Source: Prorocentrum cordatum
Taxonomy: Eukaryota; Sar; Dinophyceae; Prorocentrales; Prorocentraceae
Length of the DNA: 64,000 nucleotides
Reading direction: 5' to 3'
Assembly: GCA_963575745.1 (NCBI GenBank)
Contig: CAUYUJ010011270.1
Coordinates: forward strand, 62,001 to 126,000
Of this stretch, positions 11,247 through 20,367 are shown in pieces. The notes under the pieces are model-generated. The model was given only the letters and a program-made list of their open reading frames with translations. It ran no database searches and was not told where the DNA came from. A program made the position numbers and the translations under genes. The first letter of the stretch is position 1, and each line of letters starts with the position of its first letter.

Positions 11247-12083
11247 TCAAAAGCTGCCTCGATCAGCTCACACTTGCCGTACTTCGCCTCCAGTCGCCGG
11301 AACAGCTCCACCCTCGTCGTCTCCTCGCACGCGCCCTTGAACTCATCCACGTGAGTTGCCAACACTCCGAGCGGAACCATTCCATTATCCGTGTAAGGTT
11401 TGCCCGTGATTGAGCACATGCCGTCGTTCTCCGTCGCCTTGCGGTGCTTGATGCACAGCTTGGTGTCTGACCTCGCCGGCTGCCAACTTGCCTCCACTAG
11501 AGTCTCGGTGAGAGCCGTGCTCCACGACCACGGCGCATCTTTAGTGCCGTAGCCTGGCTTGCTCATATCCAAGACCTCGGTGATCTCGCTGAAGTCGTGA
11601 AAGCCCTCGATCTGCCTCAATAACATGTTAGCTCCAGCCGGCAGTTCACATTGAATAGATCTTAATTTGGTGCCCGTTTCACCTGCGATCTGCTTGAACG
11701 TCCTCCCTCTGAGAAAAGCCATGGGCATGTCCGTCGACCATAACTTCCACTGGTAGAGAATCGCCATTGAGCATACAGTACGTTGTCCCCATCTCGATGC
11801 TGTGCCAGCAAACGTAGTGAGCGATTCGGCCTGTCTGTCCTTGAAGCCACGCACTGTTAGTCTCGCTTTGATCTTGCGAACTCCACCTATCAGCTTCCAC
11901 TTGAACACATCTGCTGTCTACCAAATTAATAGCTATCTTCCGCGCCATACGAGTGAACATGCCCATGCCGCACCATCGCTGTAACTCCAGCAGGCAATCT
12001 TCAACAACATCACGCGCGTACTTCGTAACTCGTCTTTGGTGAGGATGTTCATCTCTCGCTCTATCACGATCTCGGTGTAACAA
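11084..12083 (-). pseudogene. Copia A reverse transcriptase (RVT_2 type)
   Basis: Copia-type reverse transcriptase. The frame 11084-11908 has the N-terminal RT motif KARLTVRGFKD, the first-Asp region STDMPMAFLRG and a catalytic loop reading THVDEF. Copia RTs normally have two adjacent Asp in this loop, and here the second is Glu (codon read at about 11343-11356). The preceding few residues continue in another frame (11679-12083), which places a frameshift near 11900. It overlaps the RNase H frame at its 3' end. Confidence 0.85.
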
Positions 12084-13160
12084 CCCATGGTGTTGTACCT
12101 TTGAATCATGCCGTAGCCCTCCAGCACGGTCTCGTCACAGCAGTTCAGGGCCGAGGTAGCGTCCATGCCTAACTCTAAAAGCCCATCATCTTTTTCATCA
12201 GCTTGACAAGGTACTGTGGGTAGAAGAAGTCCAGGTACTGGTGCATCAGGAGGTCGCGCTCGCTGGGATAGACCACGCCAGAACTCATATTCGTCCACAT
12301 GTGCCAAAACATATTCATCAGAGATCTCATCTCTGTTCTCGTCTTCGTCATCAGATATCCTGTGGGAAACATGCGGTCTTGGATTGCCACTCTCCTCCGA
12401 TCCGGGGGTCAGTGACCGCTTGAATCCCTGAGCGTCAGGCAACCTCCTTGCTAAATGTGGTGCTGGGTTCTCGCTGCCATCGGATCCTTCCGATCGAGTT
12501 CTCTCGATGCCATCCCAGCGCGGTAGAAGATAGCCTTCGGCTCGATCAAACTGCACATCCATGCCGCCTACATGTGCTACTCCAGGTGTCTGGCGTCTTG
12601 CCTGCCGAACCTCATCCTCACTCACGACCAGGAACTGCAGGAAGGGCGTGTTGGGCCAGATGTCGCCGAACAGATACGCCGTCGATGCCCTCTGAGCTCC
12701 CGGCACCTGGATCCATGAGCAGTCTTCGCGTCGCCCAGCTAGCCACCACATAATAATGGACGCCTCGGTGCCCGGTGTCGCCTCGACGCGCCGAACTCCG
12801 TGATCAACTCTGATGCCGATGCGCCCAGTCAGCTGAAGGTGACATGATGCCATCATGACTGCTGCTCGCAGTGGCCCAGGAAATCGTTGTCCATCCTTGC
12901 TGATCATCCATCCATGCTTGCTCGAAAACACACATCCAGAGTAAAGCGATCCCTGTTCGATGCTCTCCGCGAAAGTCATGATGTTTTCCGCCGGGAGCTG
13001 CGTCGAGTCCTGTGCATGTGGTTCCGTCAAATCCACATAACCACTGCGCGTCGTATTTCAGGCAACCTAACCTGCATATTTCTGCCTTGCCATCTTACTC
13101 CAATAGTACCTTCTCGAAGACGCGTGAGATCAATAACTGTCGCAAGTCCTCGCCAGCCGC
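11933..13160 (-). pseudogene. Copia A integrase-RT linker
   Basis: An open frame of 367 codons (11933-13036) between the integrase and RT homologies. It is acidic and Pro/Ser-rich in the middle, without a recognised catalytic domain, as expected for the variable linker of copia polyproteins. Joins to both neighbours require frame changes. It may include the integrase C-terminal DNA-binding region, which I cannot delimit. Confidence 0.6.
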
Positions 13161-14330
13161 TCAATTCTTTATCCGGAGGGTCGCGGTAGATGTCGACCTC
13201 GTCGCTATCTTGAATTCTAGCAATTCTCCTGCTGATCGGGTTCGTGAGTTAAGGGCTCTCGATAACCTGCCAGAGGCAGCGCCTTGAATAATAGCTGCCA
13301 GTGCTGATTCACGAATGCGATGAATGTGACGTGGTACGCCTGCAAGGCCGTCGCTGCTGTCTGACAACTGCGTCTCTGAGCCTGGCTCGAACTCTCGCAA
13401 CATCGCTGGAGTCCTGCCAAACAAGCCCTTATAGGGCGATACTCCCTGCACTGACAACATGCAGTCCTTGGCCAACACCGCCTCATCGACCACAGCCTGG
13501 GGAGGAACTGCGATGCCGTCCCTCTCCATTTGCGCGTTCACCTTGTGCACGGCGTCGCGCAGGAGGGCATTGTGACGTTCAACAACGCGAGCATGTGCGC
13601 CACGAGGTCGCAGGTTGAGTCGAATGCCCCAACGATCTGCCCATGCCGATGCCAACTCTGAGTCCAGTGCGCATTCCTTGTCACTGGTGAGCACGCGCAT
13701 GGGACCAAACATCCTTATCCATGTGGGTGATGCCGTTCAGGATGTCCTGTGGTGTCCGACTCGCCATGATCAGTGCCGTCGACCATCTGATACAGCAATC
13801 CACCAAATGCAGGATCGTGTGTGTACTCCAGAACATCAAGTCCACATCGACCTCCATGTGAAAGTCAATCCCGATCTTGGTCTTTGAGATGGGCCTGACT
13901 CCGATGTGCTGCCATTGTCGACATACTGGACAGGTATCCACCGCCGAAGCCACGACGTCGACTGCCTCCGGAGGTGCGCCTGCTGCTCTCGTAAGCTCCT
14001 TCATGCGTTCGATCGGGGCGTGCCACAACCTGATGTGTAACTTTCGCACCGTTCGGCGCACGACGATCGGATCCAACGACTTGAGTAACTTGAGAGCTCG
14101 CCCAGCTTACCAGTCTGACCAGTCTGCTCCAGCGGGGTCAGCCTGGGTGCCTGCCTCGATCCTGGTCGCCGCTCGATTTCGTCGATCAGCTGCATGAGGA
14201 CGTCCTGCAGGATGAGCTGAAGGAGGTGGCGCTGGTACTTGTGCATCACCTCCTGCTGCTGCTGCTGGTTCTGCTGCTGCTGCTGGTTCAACTGCTGCTG
14301 CTGGTGGCGCCTCTAGTGGCGCCGGGGGTT
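13161..14330 (-). pseudogene. Copia A integrase
   Basis: Integrase joins the cDNA to target DNA. Two frames carry it. 13681-14076 has the N-terminal zinc-binding pattern (LHIRLWH, then CPVC) and the first catalytic Asp region (FHMEVDVDLMF). 13161-13712 has the second Asp (LTSDKECALD) and the catalytic Glu in VVERHN. So D, D and E are all retained, but a frameshift near 13700 splits the core. Upstream (14001-14330) a poly-Gln tract in one frame (poly-Ala in another) from CTG/CAG repeats links it to the preceding Cys/His segment. Confidence 0.83.
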
Positions 14331-14445
14331 CCAATTCTCTGAGTCGCCCACCTCCGCGCTCAGCACTGGACGGGCCCGGAGCCGCATCTCGAACTCGAGG
14401 TTGTCGTGGTGATTCAACAGACGATCCGAGTCCTCGATGTGCGGC

Positions 14446-14799
14446 TTACTCCCAACGGCAACGTTCATCACCCGTGTGTGAGCTATGCTTCCGTGGTTTG
14501 CCAGCCTTACAACCAGGGCACTCATCACCAATACCCTGCGCGTTGGGATACTTGCAGAGACCACGTCGCGTGTGAGTGTGATCATGTGCTGACCTGTTGC
14601 TGTTGCACGCTCGGCATACATCTTTGTTCGCTGCCGCAGATCGACTCCCAGTCGCTGGCGCGGCGCCTGCCGCCGGCGACCCCGCGGCCGCCGCTGCCGA
14701 GGAAGATGCCGCTGCGCCTGCTGCGGGTTGGGCTGGATCCGCTGCCGATGACGAAGATGCCGAGGGTGTAGCAGGGTCCAAATAGAACATCATCTTCAT
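14446..14799 (-). pseudogene. Copia A Cys/His zinc-binding segment
   Basis: An open frame of 117 codons: Ala/Ser-rich first half, then a Cys/His-rich segment with CRACNSNRSAHDH, a central Cys, CPGC and a final His...Cys, compatible with binding zinc. It lies between the methyltransferase-like domain and the integrase of the same degenerate polyprotein, in a different frame from both. Function unknown. Nucleic-acid binding is only a guess. Confidence 0.5.
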
Positions 14800-16093
14800 C
14801 TCGATCTCGAGCTCCCGTCGAGACCTCAGGACAATAATATGTTAGAGTCTTTCTTTCCGGGTGTTGACGCCAGCAATGCCGCACTACGCGCGAAACTCCG
14901 TGAGCGATATGACCTGCAAACTTCCACGGCCATGCTTGCATCTTTCTTGATATTGAGCCGTCTATGTGCTGGTGCTTGTGACATGCTCGTCTACCTTCAC
15001 ACCGCAGTCGCCGTAAGGAAAAGACCAATGCTTCGCACCTCCCCACGAAGTGCGTCGGTTTCTTCGCAGGCAAACCAGTGCGAGGACATCGTAGGCCACC
15101 TTGACATTGATGAATGATGGCCTCTGCGGTGTTCGGTGACGATCTCATCTCAATCCATATCGGTGAGTCGTAGAGTTCAGATCCAGCTGGCTGTTCGTTG
15201 AGATGGCGTCGTCCATGTTGAAGCTGATATCGAGCAATTTCTCCGCATAAGTGTCCCAGTGGTTCTGATATCCGTCGTGATGCCCGGTGCTTTTCAGGGT
15301 TCATCATCCTGTTGAAGGTAGCCCAGCCTGCCATGCCTTGACAGGGAAGAGACATCACCACCACCACCAGTTGACATAATTCTAGATACTTCCACATACC
15401 AGCTCGTTCCTGTGCTTTAAACATAGCCACGCCGCACTGTACGTCAAAATTCTTGCCGGCATGAAGTCCTTCATGGTGCATGCGTCGTGGCAACATCTTC
15501 GTAGTGCGTCCTTCACCTCCCATGATCTCCACGATGTCGGTGAAACGATGTGCCTGAGCATCTGCGAGCCAATACTGCAAAAGACCGCCCAGACTGTTGA
15601 ACCTGAGGTGGACCGCGTCGTGTTTATTATGGGTTATCCTCATACTGATGTCGCCGTCGTCGCCGTAACCATACCACATGCCGTTCTCATCTGCGAAGCA
15701 CAATGCGGTGCTCCAGTTCATCTCGTGATGTACGCCATCAACTTGCCAACTATACTGTTGAAGATCCCCGGTGACGTGATCCATCCATAATTCTGTAACC
15801 TCTAGATCGATGGAGCTCATGTCGTCGCCGCAGTCCGTCCAAACCTCCTCATAATTGCCCATGTTCTTAACCTTCTTGGTATTCGTCATGACCGAGCCGT
15901 CAGCTGCAACTCGATATTTCGCCCCCTTCTCCTTCTGTTTCTGCCGTAGCCGTGCCTCGGTAGGGCATTGACCATCGACATCCTGGAACCTCACCATCTT
16001 CTGTCGCACAGCGCCCGTGTCCGTAGGAGTGTCCAAAATGTGGTTCATAGTGCTGCGACTCTGGTATCGTCCCCTCGTGTCCGCTATCATCAC
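14582..16093 (-). pseudogene. Copia A methyltransferase-like domain (second)
   Basis: A 503-codon frame upstream of the integrase. Residues about 187-400 resemble a Rossmann-fold SAM methyltransferase: a motif-I-like EIMGGEGRTT (190-198), SLPCQG (248-253) where C5 methyltransferases have their catalytic Pro-Cys, and NEQPAGS (299-305) where they have an ENV/ENP motif, followed by CQGG and LPAKKPT segments. It sits inside a copia polyprotein between protease and integrase. Activity is not shown, and the family may be non-catalytic. The N-terminal 180 residues are charged and unassigned. The C-terminal part beyond about residue 440 is probably out of frame. Confidence 0.62.
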
Positions 16094-16142
16094 CCAGTCG
16101 ACGTCGCTGACTAACTTGACGCCATAGATGTGCTGCCAGTTC

Positions 16143-17005
16143 CTAAATTATGGAACGCCTTGCCACGAATATGGCTTCTTGATCTCGATGGTGTTCAGCG
16201 CCCTGAAAGTGTTGTCCGTGGCCGCAAGTATTCCAGTCGGGGAACTTGATCGTGCTCATGATCTTGGTGGCTTGGCCTGCTGGAAGTTGATCCTGACCGA
16301 TCTTCACGCCCAGTCTGCACCGTCGCATCGACTGCACCTGAATCTCGGTAACACTCTCCAGCCTCAAGGGCCCGCTCGTCTCCACCATGAGATTTCTTGC
16401 GCTGCCGTCCAGAACAACGTCACGCGAGATCTTCAGAGCCTCCATCATCAGCTGTGCCAGATTCCAAGCCGCTCGTCGTTCTCGATCACACATCGCCGCA
16501 GTAGGTGCTCCAGGTAGAGCAATCCATAGCACATCAGGCCTGGTCTTGGCCATGTCCGATACTGTACGCTCTAATCTGTTGAGACTCATCAAGCTTCTCG
16601 TGTCAGAGTGTGTAATCTGCACACGCCGTCGCGAACCTCGGCCACGCTCAAGTAGAGCTCGCTGACGAATAGAATCAATATCGTCCATGAACCAAGCCCT
16701 GAAGATTAGACGCTCACGTCCTTGTTCGTTCGTCGCGGTCACTGTTTGTCCAAAAACACGCCGCGAGGATGCCGAGGATCAGGCTCCGTAGAGGGAGGCC
16801 GACGCTCAGCGTGCCCGGGGCCGTCAGCTTTGCAATCAGCTTCGAAAATTACCGATGAGTTAAGTTCAGCTTCTGAATTGACGTAATTATTGGGCGAAGC
16901 TCCCCCTGTGCCCGCACGGCCGAGCACTTCGTCTAGCACAAGCTGCCGGTCCAGTGAGGGCACCGACGGAGGTTCCACTTGAGGCTGCTCCGCCAACGCC
17001 GTCAA
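16143..17005 (-). pseudogene. Copia A methyltransferase-like segment (first)
   Basis: Two frames (16143-16742, and 16739-17005 upstream) between protease and the second methyltransferase-like domain. The larger has the layout of the same kind of module: hydrophobic DVLWIALPGAPT, where a Pro-Cys would be expected but Pro-Gly is read, then MVETSGPLRL in the ENV/ENP position, then CRLGVKIG and a final CGHGQH. The resemblance is to layout rather than strong identity. If correct, copia A carried two such modules in tandem, this one lacking the Cys. The 16739-17005 piece is acidic and unassigned. Confidence 0.42.
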
Positions 17006-17128
17006 CGCCGATGTCGCGTCACCAGCCTCGGCTTAACCCTCAGTGTGCTGTCTGCCGCGATCCTCGATGGACAAGGGAACGATGTCTCCAGGCGGCGGCT
17101 TCGCCCGGTCGTTCTCCCTGCCCCCCCA

Positions 17129-17962
17129 TCATTGACTGCAATTGTGGAAGAGGTCGAGCGTCGAAGTCGCCGACGTCGCACCTCCCCCACTGCAACCAGA
17201 CAGCCGTTGGAACTCGCTGACCGGCAGCATCAAGCGCCCACTCTCTGACTCCTCCCACTTGTACGTCCTCGTGCCCGGTGGTAACTGAATCGTCGCATCG
17301 CCCGGCCCCAAGGAGTGAATGCGATCGTTGACGATGTCAAGTATCGTGCGCAGCTGCCTCAACGAACGTAGGCCCAGAAGAGCATATCTCAATCTGGTAC
17401 GATAAGCGCCGTGTACACCGCGGGAATGCCTGCCAACTCGCGCTCCTGCGCTGGCAGTGCTATCGGAAACCTCCCGAACTGCGCGCACTGCTGCCTGCCG
17501 TTGCCCGCGCCCTCCACGTTCAGCACCTCTCGCATGGGACGATACTGCGTGGGAACGCCCGCTTCGTTGGCGAGCTGCTCCTGCCGCGCTGCCCACTTGG
17601 ATCCGGTGAGGTTGTCATGAACTCCAGGATCCACCAGTAAGCCTTCCCTCTTCGGACCGAGCCTCGCCCTGGCATGCCACGCGCCACGTTTCTCACGCGC
17701 TTCCTTGATGCCGTGCTGCTCGTAGGTCGGAAAGAATATTTGGGATGCTCGCTGCGCCGCCGTGCCTGATCCTGAAGTCGCTGATGCTGATGGCGCCGTG
17801 CCAGGCATGCCAACAGCCGAAGACGTCGGAGTCCCGAGAGATAGGATGGACGTCGGGTCGCGCACGGCCTGGTCACTCATCCGCTTGATGTCCTGATAGT
17901 CACCACCATCACGCTCATCATGTCCTCGATGCTCATCTTGATCATTGTGCTTGCCCTTTCCT
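17129..17962 (-). pseudogene. Copia A aspartic protease
   Basis: Retropepsin-like protease that would process the polyprotein. Frame 17389-17880 gives LLVDPGVHDNLTG, with Asp-Pro-Gly where the active site normally reads Asp-Thr/Ser-Gly. A second frame (17129-17596) continues with a hydrophobic ALLGLRSLRQ flap/C-terminal region and ends in a Ser/Gly-rich stretch. The frame change lies near 17395. Upstream of the protease the coding sense runs without a stop to the edge of the copia B insertion. Both the frameshift and the active-site change argue it is inactive. Confidence 0.75.
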
Positions 17963-17967
17963 TTCTT
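17963..17967. repeat. Target-site duplication of copia B, left copy
   Basis: TTCTT immediately left of the copia B terminus. It matches 23945-23949 exactly. A 5-bp duplication is normal for copia integrases. Confidence 0.93.
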
Positions 17968-18122
17968 TGTAGAAATTTACACAAGATGGAGGATCTGGAT
18001 GGGGCTAGGTCTCTTTCCACCTCAGGCCTGGGCGAACTCCTTGATACAGAAAGGCTATGAATACACACGTGCATGCATGCAATGTTCATTACATCTCGCT
18101 CGGGACCTCTCGAATCTCAGCA
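17968..18122 (-). repeat. Copia B 3' LTR
   Basis: 155-bp terminal repeat identical to 23790-23944. On the minus strand it starts TGCTGAG and ends TTCTACA, the usual TG...CA ends. Very short for a copia LTR. Confidence 0.95.
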
Positions 18123-18135
18123 CGCCCCCTGAGGG
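18123..18135 (-). promoter_or_regulatory. Copia B polypurine tract
   Basis: Directly upstream of the 3' LTR, the minus strand reads CCCTCAGGGGGCG, whose AGGGGG run is a plausible primer for second-strand synthesis. Assigned by position and composition only. Confidence 0.6.
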
Positions 18136-18297
18136 CGACGTCGGAGGCTCCACGAGGCGGCTGATCAGACCGCGCAACGAGAAACATTCTCTCAACCTCA
18201 CACCGCTGGAAAACTAGCGGGCTCTGGCGATGTCGCTCAAGCCCTTCTGCTGGCGGTCCTCTTGACCCTCCAGCAGGATATCGCTCTCAGCCCTGAC

Positions 18298-20367
18298 TCA
18301 CTCTGCCCAGGCACCCTGGGACCACTCTCCAAGAGGAACGAACCGCGGTGTGGCCTTGTGCCAGGAATAGGTCACCTGGCTCTGCGTCGAGATCGTCCTC
18401 CTCTCGACCTTCTCCTTCTTGGCCTTGGCGGCTCTCTTCGGAGCCACGTCCTGGACCATCTTCATCTCGCACTCATTCACGTTGTTGGGCCTCATGATGT
18501 AGCCCATACACCAGCCCGCGCAGCAACCCGCTGCGCAGAGCAGGATCGCCATGAGGATCACCACCCCGATGAGCAACACACCCTCGAGGTGCACGCCCGT
18601 GCCCAGGCGCGTGTCCTTCAGGATGATCTCCTTCTTGTCCGTCTCGTAGCCGTAGACGTCGCACTCACCGTCTGCCTTCACCGAGCCCAGGCTGTCCATG
18701 AGGGCTATCAAGGCTGCTCCGACCTTCGCCATCTTGGACGTCGTGTCGCTCACGAAATTGACTCGGATCGCGGTGCTCTCCTCGATCTCGTCTGCGCCCT
18801 CTAGCGGGCGCCGCCCCAGCTGCCCCCGCAGCCAGTGGAACCTCTGGCTCGCCAGCGCCTTGGTTCCGATGTCGGCCAGGTTGGTCTCCCCGGCCTGCTT
18901 GACCACCGCCAGCTTCTTGTCCCGCACCTTCGCCTGAAGCCACAAGGTGCGGACCTCCAGGTGGCGAATCTTGCCGACCCCGATGCGGTGGCAGATCGCC
19001 TTTCCCGCACTCGAGTCCATCCTGACCCTGATCTTCACGTCCATGTCTAGGAACTTCATCACGCTCTGGATATGAATCGCCTCGGCTGCCACCGTCACCG
19101 CCGCGTAGTACTCCGCCTCGGCTGAGCTCAGTGCCTGCGTGCACTGGCCGCGCGAGTACTCTAGGAGCGTGCAGCCACCACAGCTCAACACTCCACACGA
19201 TACGCTCTTCCTGTCGACGGTGTCTCCAGCCCAGTCCGAGTCGGCGTAGCACTCCAGGATATCCACCTCACCCTCTTTGGGGAAGAACAGCCCGTAGTCA
19301 CGAACTCCAAGTAGATACCTGCCCAGGTGCTTAAGCCTCTTCATGTCATTGACGGTGGGCTTCGACATCCTCTTACTCAACACGTGTACTGCGAACGTGG
19401 CCTCCGTGATGTAGTTGATCATGTACCTCGCAATGCCCACACACTGCCTGTAGAGCGTGGTCTCATCTGCGTCCAACGGGTCCTTGAGATCGTCCTCCAG
19501 CAGCTTCGTCACGATGGGAGTAGGCGAGCTCTTGGCCTTGCCCAAGTTCAACAGCTCGACGATCTTGTCGGCGTACTTCCTATTGCCAGTCAAAAACATG
19601 CCATCATGTACTCTCACTCTCCCTCCCTTCAAGTGGTTGTACTTGTCTCCAACCTTCAGCAGCTTGCTCACCTTAATCTTGACCTTGCTGGCCAACTCCG
19701 TCGTGAACGACTGAAGCTCAACATCACCTGCAGTGGCGTAGATGTCGTCCTGGTGGAGCTCCAGGTCCACGGAGTCCCGCTCTCGGCGATAGAAGCACGG
19801 CTGATCGGGGCACTGAATGAACCCCATCTCCGACACGAGGGTACCAGTCATGAAGTCGCTGAACCCCCTGCTCGCGTCCCGTTCGCCGTAGAGCTTCTTC
19901 TTCATTCTCCACATCGTCCGTGTCGTGTTGCCCTTGAGAGCCTCTGCCTCCATCCACTCCTTGGGCGGCACAACCGCCACCAGCCTGTCCTGCATCGCGT
20001 GGAAGTAGGCGTTGACAGCATCAATGATGACCGTGGGTTGGTTCATCTTCACCGCCTTGAAGTCTATGAGCCTCCCCGTTGTGGGCTCGCTTGCCGGTGT
20101 GAACAACCCTTCTCGCTCTGGGTCCATGCTCTTGAACTCCCTGGCAACGAATCGGCATCGGATCTCATCACCCTTCTCCTGGTACACCCATTTAGTAGAC
20201 AGCCACGTCCACGTAGAATCTCTCGTCAGGCGATACTGCCTCGAACACGTCGAACTCCTGCATCGTGTTGATCTCCTTGCACTTGCCAGCCTTGATGAGG
20301 TCGATGTCGTACTCGCCCTCGTGCCAGTCAATGTCCATCTCGGGGTCCATGGCGGGCACCGTGTCAA
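18298..20367 (-). CDS. Copia B RT-RNase H polyprotein with C-terminal membrane segment
   Basis: Frame of 689 codons. The first 55 residues overlap the upstream ORF out of phase and are probably not translated as shown; homology begins at STKWVYQEKGDEIRCRFVAREF-like residues 56-78. RT: IIDAVNAYF (first Asp 116) and HQDD (207-208, both catalytic Asp present). RNase H: YADSDWAG (Asp 376), SSAEAEYYA (Glu near 417) and RMDSSAG (Asp 451). After RNase H come about 120 residues of acidic sequence, then a strongly hydrophobic Cys/Gly segment (about 595-625; 18493-18587) and a basic tail. A membrane segment after RNase H is unusual for copia. The product is expected to be cut from one polyprotein; translation probably depends on crossing a frame change near 20200. 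Confidence 0.9.
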   Translation of the reverse strand: MTRCPPWTPRWTLTGTRASTTSTSSRLASARRSTRCRSSTCSRQYRLTRDSTWTWLSTKWVYQEKGDEIRCRFVAREFKSMDPEREGLFTPASEPTTGRLIDFKAVKMNQPTVIIDAVNAYFHAMQDRLVAVVPPKEWMEAEALKGNTTRTMWRMKKKLYGERDASRGFSDFMTGTLVSEMGFIQCPDQPCFYRRERDSVDLELHQDDIYATAGDVELQSFTTELASKVKIKVSKLLKVGDKYNHLKGGRVRVHDGMFLTGNRKYADKIVELLNLGKAKSSPTPIVTKLLEDDLKDPLDADETTLYRQCVGIARYMINYITEATFAVHVLSKRMSKPTVNDMKRLKHLGRYLLGVRDYGLFFPKEGEVDILECYADSDWAGDTVDRKSVSCGVLSCGGCTLLEYSRGQCTQALSSAEAEYYAAVTVAAEAIHIQSVMKFLDMDVKIRVRMDSSAGKAICHRIGVGKIRHLEVRTLWLQAKVRDKKLAVVKQAGETNLADIGTKALASQRFHWLRGQLGRRPLEGADEIEESTAIRVNFVSDTTSKMAKVGAALIALMDSLGSVKADGECDVYGYETDKKEIILKDTRLGTGVHLEGVLLIGVVILMAILLCAAGCCAGWCMGYIMRPNNVNECEMKMVQDVAPKRAAKAKKEKVERRTISTQSQVTYSWHKATPRFVPLGEWSQGAWAE

